Shown: positions 1 through 6,570, counted from the stretch's first letter. The stretch: DNA of 7,065 nucleotides from Flavobacterium sp. (GCA_012032075.1 JAAURU010000191.1:1-7065); one strand, 5' to 3'. Translations and numbers: made by a program. Notes: generated from the sequence alone by a model not told the origin.

Positions 1-210
1 GGTCTTTGTGTAAACCAACTGCTCTTGCGTAGCAAAGTCTGGCTGTCTTATTTTCAGAATACTCTTTTAATATAGTTGCAAAAAAATGTTTCGGCTTTAG
101 CAAAATCTCCTTTTTCAAGGTAATTAAAACCTTCTTGCATATTTTGTCCGTGAACAAAAGAAAGAAAAATAAAAGAAAAATAAAACAGATTTTTGAACTA
201 CTATTTTCAT
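1..210 (-). CDS. Secreted TPR-like protein, 5' fragment with two apparent frameshifts
   Basis: This is the N-terminal part of a gene that runs off the left edge. It has no single open frame, but joining three frames gives a convincing protein start. ATG at 210-208 begins MKIVVQ. Removing one base from the A5 run (plus-strand T5 at 190-194) continues into a hydrophobic signal-peptide-like stretch, LFYFSFIFLSFVHGQ. This is followed by NMQEGFNYLEKGDFAKAETF, which has the helix pattern of a tetratricopeptide repeat (G-F-N-Y-L-E-K-G-D-F-A-K-A). A second one-base removal in the T7 run (plus-strand A7 at 80-86) continues to ATILKEYSENKTARLCYARA and on to the edge. Uncorrected, frame 1 stops after 28 codons. 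The role is probably an exported TPR scaffold, but nothing more specific can be said. It is transcribed divergently from the STAS operon. Seen: the frames. Inferred: the indels and the TPR assignment. Confidence 0.6.
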
Positions 211-280
211 TGGTCGAATGTGATTTTGTTACCCTTGCAAGTTAGTCATTATCCTATCATATTTCATCTATAGCAACTTG

Positions 281-329
281 TCATTCGTCGAAAAGGAAGC
301 TTCATTCACTGAAATCTGTTGGATATTTG
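281..329 (+). promoter_or_regulatory. Candidate promoter P1 for the STAS-flippase operon
   Basis: TCGAAAA at 288-294 lies 34 bases (start to start) upstream of GATATTTG at 322-329, which is 38 bases before the STAS1 ATG. GATATTTG differs by one base from the Bacteroidetes -7 consensus TAnnTTTG. No TTTG-like -33 element stands at the usual distance, so the upstream TCGAAAA box may be an activator site. The same two elements at the same spacing precede the glycosyltransferase gene (2326-2367). This is based on sequence comparison only; no transcription start is known. Confidence 0.45.
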
Positions 330-359
330 TATCAGTATCAACTCAAAAACTAAAAAATT

Positions 360-662
360 ATGACACTTGAAATTACAAATAACCAAGGAATTTTTGAGAT
401 TAATGGATTATTAAATGCTCAAAACACAAGTTCAATTAAGAGCTACTTCGAAAACTTGATAGAAAATAATAAAACAGTAACTATCTCCTTAGATAAAATA
501 AATGATATTGATAAAGTTGCTGCTAAATGTTTAGGATCACTTTATAGAAAAGCAATTTCAATGAATAAAGTATTTTACATTATTGGTTCTGAAAACAAGA
601 AAGTAAGAGATTTATTCAAAGCAGAAAAAATGTTTTATGTCTTAAGAAGAGATATTTTTTAA
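360..662 (+). CDS. STAS-domain protein (copy 1), phosphosite serine absent
   Basis: A 100-residue single-domain protein with the STAS (anti-sigma-factor antagonist) pattern: strands LEITNNQGIFEINGLL (3-18), a helix around SSIKSYFENLI, a central strand TISLDKIND (41-49), the loop DIDK, then helix KCLGSLYRKAI and strand KVFYIIG. It is about 49% identical without gaps to the next gene (49 of 100 by hand count), so the two are tandem paralogues. Canonical SpoIIAA-type proteins carry a phosphorylatable Ser two residues after the loop Asp. Here D51 is followed by K52 and V53, so this copy probably cannot be switched by Ser phosphorylation. It starts at the only suitable ATG, after an A-rich leader. 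It is the first gene of a run with STAS2 and the flippase. No partner kinase or PP2C phosphatase is in the window, so the pathway is unknown. Fold assignment is fairly secure; role is inferred. Confidence 0.78.
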   Translation: MTLEITNNQGIFEINGLLNAQNTSSIKSYFENLIENNKTVTISLDKINDIDKVAAKCLGSLYRKAISMNKVFYIIGSENKKVRDLFKAEKMFYVLRRDIF

Positions 663-716
663 TGCTTACAAACAAAAATAATACCCATATATAACTTAAC
701 CTAAAAACACAATATC

Positions 717-1019
717 ATGGCACTACAAATCATAGAAAATGGAGGAGTTTTAGAAATAAATGGAACTCTAAACACTCAAAACGCTACTTCTTTAAAAAAT
801 TATTTTGAAGCATTAATTAATCAATCAACTTTCATAATTATTTCATTAAATAATGTGATTGATATAGACAAATCTAGTTTTGATGTAATTATAAACTTAT
901 ATAAAAAAGCATTATCGAAAAATAAAGTTTTTTATATTCTTAGCGAAGAAAATAAAAAAGTTATTGATTTGTTTCAATCTCAAAAATTGAACTATATGCT
1001 TCAAAGTACAGCAGCTTAA
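717..1019 (+). CDS. STAS-domain protein (copy 2), phosphosite-like serine retained
   Basis: A 100-residue paralogue of the preceding gene with the same architecture: GGVLEINGTLNTQN, helix SLKNYFEALI, strand IIISLNNV, loop DIDKSS, helix IINLYKKAL, strand KVFYILS, then NKKVIDLF. In the loop, D51-K52-S53-S54 places S53 two residues after the Asp, the position of the serine phosphorylated in SpoIIAA-type antagonists. This copy could therefore be phospho-regulated while copy 1 could not. It lies 54 bases after STAS1 and 38 bases before the flippase gene, which fits one transcript. The leader resembles that of the glycosyltransferase (both contain TAACC followed by an A-rich stretch before ATG). 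STAS proteins usually act by binding an anti-sigma-type kinase or another regulator, and the binding partner here is not visible. An alternative is a non-phosphorylated structural STAS adaptor. Confidence 0.8.
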   Translation: MALQIIENGGVLEINGTLNTQNATSLKNYFEALINQSTFIIISLNNVIDIDKSSFDVIINLYKKALSKNKVFYILSEENKKVIDLFQSQKLNYMLQSTAA

Positions 1020-1044
1020 TTCATCCTTATTAAATAAATTTACT

Positions 1045-1056
1045 AAAAAGACAAAA
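1045..1056 (+). promoter_or_regulatory. A-rich translation leader of the flippase gene
   Basis: AAAAAGACAAAA ends one base before the first of two adjacent ATG codons (1058 and 1061). The identical 12-mer lies two bases before the glycosyltransferase ATG. There is no Shine-Dalgarno sequence. Flavobacteria commonly initiate from A-rich leaders, and the shared element supports both start choices. Confidence 0.4.
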
Positions 1057-1057
1057 A

Positions 1058-2311
1058 ATGATGCAAGCCATTACTCTTAAAAGAAAAACAATAACTTCCG
1101 AGCAAGTTTTTATGATTACAATGTTTATTGTAAATGCTGGGAATTATGCATATAATTTAATTTTAGGCAGATTTCTTGGCCCTAAAGCTTTTGCTGATGC
1201 TGCTATTTTAATCACTTTTTTGTTGGTATTATCTTTTGTTGGTATGACTTTTCAAATTGTAACAACTAAATATAGCGTTCTTTTAGAAGGTGAATTGAAA
1301 AATAAGTTCATTAAAACAATTTCAAAAGTTTCCATTTTTATTGGAATTTTTATTGGATTGCTTTTTATAATTTTTAGTAAAAATTTACAAACCTTATTAC
1401 ATACAGAAACGGAGACCATGTTTTATCTCTTTGGAGTTGGAATTCCATTATATTTTTTAATGAGCGTAAATAGAGGAATTTATCAAGGAGAAAATAAGTT
1501 AAATCAATTATCTATAACTTATGTGACAGAAATGTTTGCTCGTTTATTTATAACTATTACATTATTCTTTTTTGCATCAAAATTACCTACTACAATATTA
1601 GTTTCAACTGGAATTGCAGTATCATTTGTTTTTGGTCTACTTCCTTTTCAAAAGACTATTTTCAAAAAAACTACTTTAAAAAATAAGATTGAATTAGAAG
1701 CAAAACCAATAGTTACCTTTTTTGCCCTAACTGCTTTTTATGAATTAACCCAAATTATAATTAATAATAGCGATGTTATTCTAGTAAAGCACTTTTTTGA
1801 CAATCAACAAGCCGGTTTTTATGCTTCTTTAGCTTTAATAGGAAGAGTAGTTTACTTTGTAACTTGGATTTTTGTGATGCTTTTATTGCCAAAAGTAATT
1901 CAGTTAAAAAAAGAAGGAAAAGATACCCAACCCATTTTAATGAAATACGTTTCAATAATAGCTTTGTTTTCTGCTGTAATTGTTTTGGTGACTTACATTA
2001 TGCCAGAAACGGTTGTTTATATAATGTTTGGTGATGATTACCTTTCTATTGCTCCTTTATTATGGCAATATGCTTTGGCTACAGCTATTTTTGCAGTAGC
2101 AAATGTATTTTCTTATTATTTTCTTTCTATAAGTAATTATATTCCTGTAGTAATTTCGGCTTTATTAGGATGTACACAAATAATATTAATTGTGTTTTTT
2201 CATAAATCTCTAGAGCAAGTTGTTCATATGCAAATTATTGTTATGTTAATTCTATTAGTATTCCAATTACTTTACTTTGTTTATCAGAATAAAAAAAGTA
2301 TTCGTCTATAG
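1058..2311 (+). CDS. Wzx/MATE-type oligosaccharide flippase
   Basis: An integral membrane protein of 417 residues, in the normal size range for polysaccharide flippases (PST/Wzx, MVF superfamily). Hydrophobic segments recur along the whole length, roughly at 17-37, 48-68, 91-107, 121-137, 158-174, 177-195, 217-235, 254-278, 296-315, 333-356, 361-381 and 390-410, consistent with about 12 helices. The N-terminal pattern NAGNYAYNLILGRFLGP and the mid-protein NNSDVILVKHFFDNQQAGFY are typical of this family, including the N-G-R-x-L-G-P start and the D-x-x-x-x-K-x-F switch region. The expected role is flipping a lipid-linked oligosaccharide from the cytoplasmic to the periplasmic face of the inner membrane. 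Two start codons are adjacent (MM), and either could be used. It follows the STAS pair and precedes a glycosyltransferase, as expected in a surface-polysaccharide locus. The substrate cannot be told from sequence. Confidence 0.85.
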   Translation: MMQAITLKRKTITSEQVFMITMFIVNAGNYAYNLILGRFLGPKAFADAAILITFLLVLSFVGMTFQIVTTKYSVLLEGELKNKFIKTISKVSIFIGIFIGLLFIIFSKNLQTLLHTETETMFYLFGVGIPLYFLMSVNRGIYQGENKLNQLSITYVTEMFARLFITITLFFFASKLPTTILVSTGIAVSFVFGLLPFQKTIFKKTTLKNKIELEAKPIVTFFALTAFYELTQIIINNSDVILVKHFFDNQQAGFYASLALIGRVVYFVTWIFVMLLLPKVIQLKKEGKDTQPILMKYVSIIALFSAVIVLVTYIMPETVVYIMFGDDYLSIAPLLWQYALATAIFAVANVFSYYFLSISNYIPVVISALLGCTQIILIVFFHKSLEQVVHMQIIVMLILLVFQLLYFVYQNKKSIRL

Positions 2312-2320
2312 TAAATTACT

Positions 2321-2367
2321 ACTCATCGAAAAACCACATGAAATCTTTCTAATTCATTCGATATTTG
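2321..2367 (+). promoter_or_regulatory. Candidate promoter P2 for the glycosyltransferase gene
   Basis: TCGAAAA at 2326-2332 and GATATTTG at 2360-2367 are again 34 bases apart start to start, the same as at P1 (288 and 322). GATATTTG lies 40 bases before the ATG, against 38 at P1. No TTTG-like -33 element is seen. This suggests that the glycosyltransferase is separately transcribed but co-regulated with the STAS-flippase operon. Evidence is only the pairwise similarity. Confidence 0.45.
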
Positions 2368-2385
2368 TACTATAATACTAACCAT

Positions 2386-2397
2386 AAAAAGACAAAA
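2386..2397 (+). promoter_or_regulatory. A-rich translation leader of the glycosyltransferase gene
   Basis: AAAAAGACAAAA, identical to the 12-mer in front of the flippase gene, ends two bases before the ATG at 2400. It supports this start and indicates Bacteroidetes-style initiation without a Shine-Dalgarno sequence. Confidence 0.4.
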
Positions 2398-2399
2398 TT

Positions 2400-3608
2400 A
2401 TGAAAATCGCAGTAGTAACAGCATTCCCACCAAGTAAAGTAACTTTAAACGAATACGGATACCATCTAGTAAAAAACTTTGTTCAAAAAGAAGAAGTTTC
2501 AGAATTAGTTTTGCTATGTGATAAAACTGAGGCACCAAAACAACTAGACTTTAATAATAGCGAAAAAGTAACCGTTAATGAATGTTGGTCATTCAATAGT
2601 TACAAAATTGTTTTCTCTATTATCAAACAAGCCATCAAAGAAAAACCAGAAACGATTTTATTCAATTTACAATTTGTAAAATTTGGAGATAAAAAAATTC
2701 CAGCAGCATTAGGACTATTATTGCCAATGATTTTAAGACTGCTAGGATTCAAAACAATGGTTTTAATGCATAATATTTTAGAACAAGTAGATTTAGAAAG
2801 TGCTGGATTTACTTCTAATAAATTGGCTCAAAAAGTATATAATTTTATAGGTACTACTTTAACAAGATGCATTTTAAAAGCAAATAAAGTTTCAGTTACT
2901 ATAAATAAATATGTAGATGTTTTAAATGCAAAATATAATACCAAAAATGTGGTTTTAATTCCTCATGGAACATTTGAATCTATAAAAGAACCTAGTTTTG
3001 ATTTACCTGTTGGACCAAAAAAAGTTATGGCTTTCGGAAAATTTGGAACCTATAAAAAAGTAGAAATTTTGATTGAAGCAGTAGAAGAAATTAGAAAAAA
3101 TAATAAAGAAGCCATCGAAGTGGTAATTGCAGGAACAGATAGTCCAAATACACCAGGATATTTGCAATCAGTTAAAGAGAAATATGCTCATGTAGAAGGC
3201 ATAACATTTACAGGTTATGTGGAAGAAAATGATGTAGAAAGAATCTTTACTGAAAGTGCTATTGTAGCATTTCCATATACTTCAACAACAGGAAGTTCTG
3301 GAGTTTTACATCAAGCAGGAAGTTATGGAAAAGCAGTTGTAATGCCAGATTTAGGAGATTTAGCGTTGTTAGTAGAAGAAGAAGGCTATAAAGGAGAATT
3401 TTTTAATCCTACAAGTAGTACTTCTTTAGCAAAAGCTATTTCAACCATTTTAGACGATGAAAATTACAGAATTATGATTGCTAAAACAAATTATAAGGCA
3501 GCTAGTGCTTTGTCAATGGATAAAATTGTTGACCTATATTTGAATGAATTTAATCAAATAAAAGCTCAAAATGCTATTGAAAAAGATAGTTTAGTGGAAT
3601 ATATTTAA
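2400..3608 (+). CDS. GT-B fold glycosyltransferase (family 4-like)
   Basis: A 402-residue predicted cytoplasmic glycosyltransferase. The N-terminal Rossmann domain begins MKIAVVTAFPPSKVTLNEYG with a membrane-proximal hydrophobic stretch near 101-116 (PAALGLLLPMILRLLG) and VLMHNILEQ at 121-129. The linker at 183-190 reads NVVLIPHG, the usual I-P-H/N-G of family 4 enzymes. The C-terminal nucleotide-sugar domain opens with MAFGKFGTYKKVEILIEA (210-227), then VVIAGTDS (241-248) and ITFTGYVEENDVERIF (268-283). The usual E-x7-E pair is not conserved: the matching region, PYTSTTGSSGVLHQAGSYGK (292-311), has Thr and Gln at the corresponding positions 297 and 305. Length is normal for the family. It presumably adds a sugar to a lipid-linked precursor used by the flippase upstream; donor and acceptor are unknown. 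It stops two bases before the probable true end of the convergent hydrolase gene. Confidence 0.85.
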   Translation: MKIAVVTAFPPSKVTLNEYGYHLVKNFVQKEEVSELVLLCDKTEAPKQLDFNNSEKVTVNECWSFNSYKIVFSIIKQAIKEKPETILFNLQFVKFGDKKIPAALGLLLPMILRLLGFKTMVLMHNILEQVDLESAGFTSNKLAQKVYNFIGTTLTRCILKANKVSVTINKYVDVLNAKYNTKNVVLIPHGTFESIKEPSFDLPVGPKKVMAFGKFGTYKKVEILIEAVEEIRKNNKEAIEVVIAGTDSPNTPGYLQSVKEKYAHVEGITFTGYVEENDVERIFTESAIVAFPYTSTTGSSGVLHQAGSYGKAVVMPDLGDLALLVEEEGYKGEFFNPTSSTSLAKAISTILDDENYRIMIAKTNYKAASALSMDKIVDLYLNEFNQIKAQNAIEKDSLVEYI

Positions 3609-3610
3609 TA

Positions 3611-3690
3611 TTAGTAAGATATATAAGAAAATGAAGGTTTTTGTCTTCCTTCAGCATCGATAAATCCAAACTGTTTTTGTTTGTTTTTTA
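3611..3690 (-). other. Out-of-frame C-terminal tail of the glycoside hydrolase gene
   Basis: The hydrolase frame stops at TAA (3690-3688) directly after GKWPW, but the next frame continues VKNKQKQFGFIDAEGRQKPS and then FSYISY to a stop at 3613-3611. That tail resembles the usual end of GH5-like enzymes, where a Q-K-x-F-G-x-I-D-x-x-G-x-x-K-P segment follows the last barrel strand. One missing base between about 3690 and 3705 (for example GG read for GGG, minus strand) would join the two and give a protein of about 517 residues. The frames are seen directly. That the indel is a sequence error rather than a mutation is inferred. Confidence 0.6.
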
Positions 3691-5163
3691 CCAAGGCCAT
3701 TTCCCGGCAACACCATTTGGAACTTTTGGGAAATCATATAAAGTCCATGATACAAATGCAAGTTGTTTTTCTTTAAAAATAGCTTGCATTTTTTTATGAT
3801 ACTCGGCTTGATCTTCTTTTGAATTTCCAAACCAACTCCAAAAACCTTTGTTAGATGATATACCAAATTCTTGCATTACCAAAGGTTTGTTGGTTGCTTT
3901 TTCTAAAATAGCTAATTTCTCTTTAAAAAGGGAAATGTCTTCATAGTAATGATAGGAAACAAAATCAACTTCATCTTTTAATATTTCACCAGCTTTTATA
4001 GAAGAGTAGCCAATAGTTACCAAATGATTAGGAGCTGCTTTTTTTACAATGGTAATCATTTCAGACAACCAAGGTTTTACATTTTGAATGCCACGAGATT
4101 CGAAATCTAAATCGGGTTCGTTTTTAATATCCCAAGCAATTATGTTATCATATTCTCTACAACTAGAAACTATCGTTTCAGCATGTCTTTGCGTCAACGT
4201 CCAATTTTCAACAGCATAATCACCGTAGAAATCAAAAAGAGTTACAATGACTGTTAGTTTTTTGGTTTTGGCCAACTCTAAAACCTGTTTCAACTTTTCT
4301 GTTTTTTCTGTTTTAACTTCCGCTTTGCCAAAATCTTCATAAGGCACAAATATTCTTATTGTATTTAGTTTGGCTTTGTTAATTATATCAAAATCGGTTG
4401 CAATGGTATCCAAATTAAATAATTCACCATACATATCCCAAGCCGAATTTTTAGGATAATAATTGATTCCTTTTATAACAAAAGGAGTATTGTTTTTTAA
4501 GATTTGATTTCCATTAACTGTGAATGTTTTTTCTGTTTTTTGTGCGAAAGTAGAATCAGGCTTTTGAGCCATTCTTTCGCAATGACGAATTCTCCAAAAA
4601 CCATCTTCTAATAGCATCAAAACTTTATAAGTAGCTGTGTCTTTAACCGAAGTAATTAATTTTTTGTCTTGATAAATATTCTGAAATTCAATGACATTCT
4701 CATCGGTAAAAACAACTAATTGTCCGTCTTTGCTATAAAATTCTAGTTTAGGATTGTGTGTTAGCGTTGTGCTTTCAATGGATATTTTATTAGTTTTATT
4801 CTGTTGGATTATAGTATCTAAAGTCTTTCTAGGGTTTTCAGTAAAATAATCAGCAATTCCTTCTGAAGTATTGGTTTTTAAAGCATTATTTTTAATATAC
4901 CAAGAAAATAGATAATGTTTCTCCAAAGTGACTAAAGTCTGTTTTTCCATTGCTCTTCCAGGATTTTCCAGACTTTTCCAAGTAACTTTTGGTAAGTAAG
5001 TATTTATGGTCATTTTATCTAAATGCAACATGGTACTTCTATCTGCACCTTCGTTTAAATAAGCCAAAATACTAGTAATAGCATACAATACTAAAATATT
5101 GAGTGCAATAAATGAGGCTAGTAAAAAAACGCGATAATTATTTTTATTATTTATTAGAGACAT
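3688..5163 (-). CDS. Membrane-anchored clan GH-A (GH5-like) glycoside hydrolase
   Basis: A 491-residue protein as read. Residues 12-34 form one hydrophobic segment after a short polar start with no obvious cleavage site, so a signal anchor with the rest in the periplasm is likely. Residues about 70-200 look like an NTF2-like accessory domain (KLEFYSKDGQLVVFTDENV and MLLEDGFWRIRHCERM); this is a pattern-based guess. The catalytic TIM barrel begins near 213 with FTVNGNQILKNNTPFVIKGI. Clan GH-A landmarks are visible: R270 in NTIRIFVPY, acid/base E349 in AWDIKNEPD, SYHYYED at 403-409, nucleophile E432 in LVMQEFGIS, and W473 in VSWTLYDF. It is probably a retaining endo-glycanase; the substrate is unknown. 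The true C-terminus probably lies in another frame (to 3611). The start overlaps the end of the upstream Ig-like gene by 17 bases, which suggests translational coupling. GH2-like barrels are the main alternative family. Confidence 0.85.
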   Translation of the reverse strand: MSLINNKNNYRVFLLASFIALNILVLYAITSILAYLNEGADRSTMLHLDKMTINTYLPKVTWKSLENPGRAMEKQTLVTLEKHYLFSWYIKNNALKTNTSEGIADYFTENPRKTLDTIIQQNKTNKISIESTTLTHNPKLEFYSKDGQLVVFTDENVIEFQNIYQDKKLITSVKDTATYKVLMLLEDGFWRIRHCERMAQKPDSTFAQKTEKTFTVNGNQILKNNTPFVIKGINYYPKNSAWDMYGELFNLDTIATDFDIINKAKLNTIRIFVPYEDFGKAEVKTEKTEKLKQVLELAKTKKLTVIVTLFDFYGDYAVENWTLTQRHAETIVSSCREYDNIIAWDIKNEPDLDFESRGIQNVKPWLSEMITIVKKAAPNHLVTIGYSSIKAGEILKDEVDFVSYHYYEDISLFKEKLAILEKATNKPLVMQEFGISSNKGFWSWFGNSKEDQAEYHKKMQAIFKEKQLAFVSWTLYDFPKVPNGVAGKWPW

Positions 5164-6385
5164 TTTTTTCTGCTGTTTTTATAGTTTTCCCAAGGGTTTC
5201 AATTTCAAAACGGTATTTCTTTTCTTTGTAAAATTCAGGAGACAGATAGAAGATAGCTTTTCCTCTACTACTATTTTCTGTTATGGTTTCTATTAATTTG
5301 TCTTTATGATAGATATTCAAATTGATTTTAATTCCATCAGGCACAATTTGGTTCATGAAACTCTTTATTTGACCAACAGTTATGGTTCGATTGCCTTTTG
5401 AAAATGAAAATTCAACCGTTGGATTTATCGATTTGTATGTAATTTCTATCGAATTACTTTTACTAATTCCATTTACATACGCTTTTACTGTATAATTGTT
5501 TTCTTTTTCTGGGTGCAAAATTTGACCCGTTGCAACACCTTCAATAGTTGTTCCAAATGTTTTTAGAAGAACATTTTCTTTGTTTTTAATGATAAAGGTA
5601 ACCATGGTTCCATCGCTAACGGTGTTTCCAAATTTATCCTTTATAATTGATGTAGTTAATTCCGTAATTTGATTACCATCAGCAAACTCATGATTTCTTT
5701 TGTGTGTAATAGAAAAATCTGTTGCTATTGAAGGATAAATTACCGCATCAAATTCTTTTGTGATAGCTTCGTTACAGCTAGCAGAAATTAAAACAACACC
5801 CGATTTTGTTGGAGCATAAATGTTTTTCCAAGCAATAAAATCTTTTGTTTTTTCATTATCTGTTGCAATAGTATTCAAAAATTGATGTTTGATAGCAACT
5901 TCAGTATTAGTAAGTTTTGGATTGTCAAAATTATCAGTTGGAATGGTAACAAACATGGTAAAATGACCCTCTCCAACTAAAGTGCTTGGTGGACCAAGAT
6001 ATGATTCGAAATTGGTTTTGGTCTCATCATTTGGCACAATTTGAAAGTTTCCTTTTGCTTTTTCTTCGTTATTTTCTATCAAAAGCCAAGAAACTAAGCT
6101 TGTTTTATTATAATAATTTTTAGGCAAATTAAAATGAATGATATCTTTTTTCAAAACACCATCAAGCAATGTTCGACCATAAGAATGGATAATGTAAAGT
6201 TGCGGTTTGTTTTCGAAATTTCCTTTAAACTTTAATGTAATTGGTTTCCCTGCAGTAAAACTTTCTTGAGTTGTTGTGCAAGTAAAAGTATTTTTAGTAG
6301 TCGACTTTTCATCCAATAAAGTGACAGAAAGCAAAACTAAAGCAATGCATGCAGATACAATGATATGTAGTTTTCTTTTTATCAT
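5147..6385 (-). CDS. Membrane-anchored protein with Ig-like modules
   Basis: A 412-residue protein of unknown specific function. A basic start (MIKRKLH) and hydrophobic residues 7-24 (HIIVSACIALVLLSVTLL) give a signal peptide or signal anchor; no lipobox is seen. The remainder is rich in beta strands. An Ig-like first module covers about 33-117 (FTAGKPITLKFKGNF). A second begins with the FESYLGPPSTLVGEG segment (126-140), running through TMFVTIPTDNFDNPKL. A third, about 232-318, resembles invasin-type Big_1 modules (EFADGNQITELTTSIIKDKF, then VSDGTMVTFIIKN). A fourth beta-rich segment ends near 400. Such modules usually hold proteins together or bind glycan in the periplasm or at the cell surface. 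It lies between the exported upstream protein and the hydrolase and overlaps both (4 bases after frame correction, and 17 bases), so all three are probably made together. Anchor, beta fold and linkage are well supported; role is inferred. Confidence 0.72.
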   Translation of the reverse strand: MIKRKLHIIVSACIALVLLSVTLLDEKSTTKNTFTCTTTQESFTAGKPITLKFKGNFENKPQLYIIHSYGRTLLDGVLKKDIIHFNLPKNYYNKTSLVSWLLIENNEEKAKGNFQIVPNDETKTNFESYLGPPSTLVGEGHFTMFVTIPTDNFDNPKLTNTEVAIKHQFLNTIATDNEKTKDFIAWKNIYAPTKSGVVLISASCNEAITKEFDAVIYPSIATDFSITHKRNHEFADGNQITELTTSIIKDKFGNTVSDGTMVTFIIKNKENVLLKTFGTTIEGVATGQILHPEKENNYTVKAYVNGISKSNSIEITYKSINPTVEFSFSKGNRTITVGQIKSFMNQIVPDGIKINLNIYHKDKLIETITENSSRGKAIFYLSPEFYKEKKYRFEIETLGKTIKTAEKNVSNK

Positions 6386-6570
6386 TTTGGGTTACCAATA
6401 TAATTATTCAGCTCGATTTTTATATAGCTAAAACCTTTTTCCGTTTACTTTTTGCAACTGTTCTTCTTCTTCGCTAGTTTTTCGTTTTTTAATCACATCT
6501 CTTGCAATAGCTTCATTTGAAATACCATTACAAAACAATTTTCTGTCGAATACTTTAAACTTTTTAAGTT
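6382..6570 (-). other. Frameshifted C-terminal extension of the upstream exported protein
   Basis: The gene to the right stops at 6493, but sensible protein continues in other frames. Adding one base to the A5 run (plus-strand T5 at 6561-6565) changes the end to NLKKFKVFDRKLFCNGISNE, followed by AIARDVIKKRKTSEEEEQLQ and KVNG. Removing one base from a second A5 run (plus-strand T5 at 6436-6440) then gives KGFSYIKIELNNYIGNPK and a TGA at 6384-6382. That stop overlaps the next gene's start as ATGA, the classic coupled arrangement, which makes the double correction persuasive. Without the second correction the frame ends at a TAG at 6430-6428. Confidence 0.6.

Noticed and set aside
211..280. Promoter for the leftward TPR-type gene
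   Set aside because: The only TTG-containing candidates lack a fitting TAnnTTTG element and correct spacing, so no call can be supported.
3631..3653. Possible hairpin terminator TGAAGG ... CCTTCA
   Set aside because: The stem is only six base pairs with a ten-base loop and no following T-tract, and it lies within the probable hydrolase tail.
3651..3866. A 71-codon minus-strand reading frame starting MVYHLTKVFG
   Set aside because: It lies inside the glycoside hydrolase gene in another frame, has no recognisable features, and its composition is that of a shadow frame.
6493..6570. Programmed ribosomal frameshifting in the exported protein gene
   Set aside because: There is no slippery heptamer with a downstream structure, and similar indels occur in unrelated neighbouring genes, which suits sequence error or decay better.
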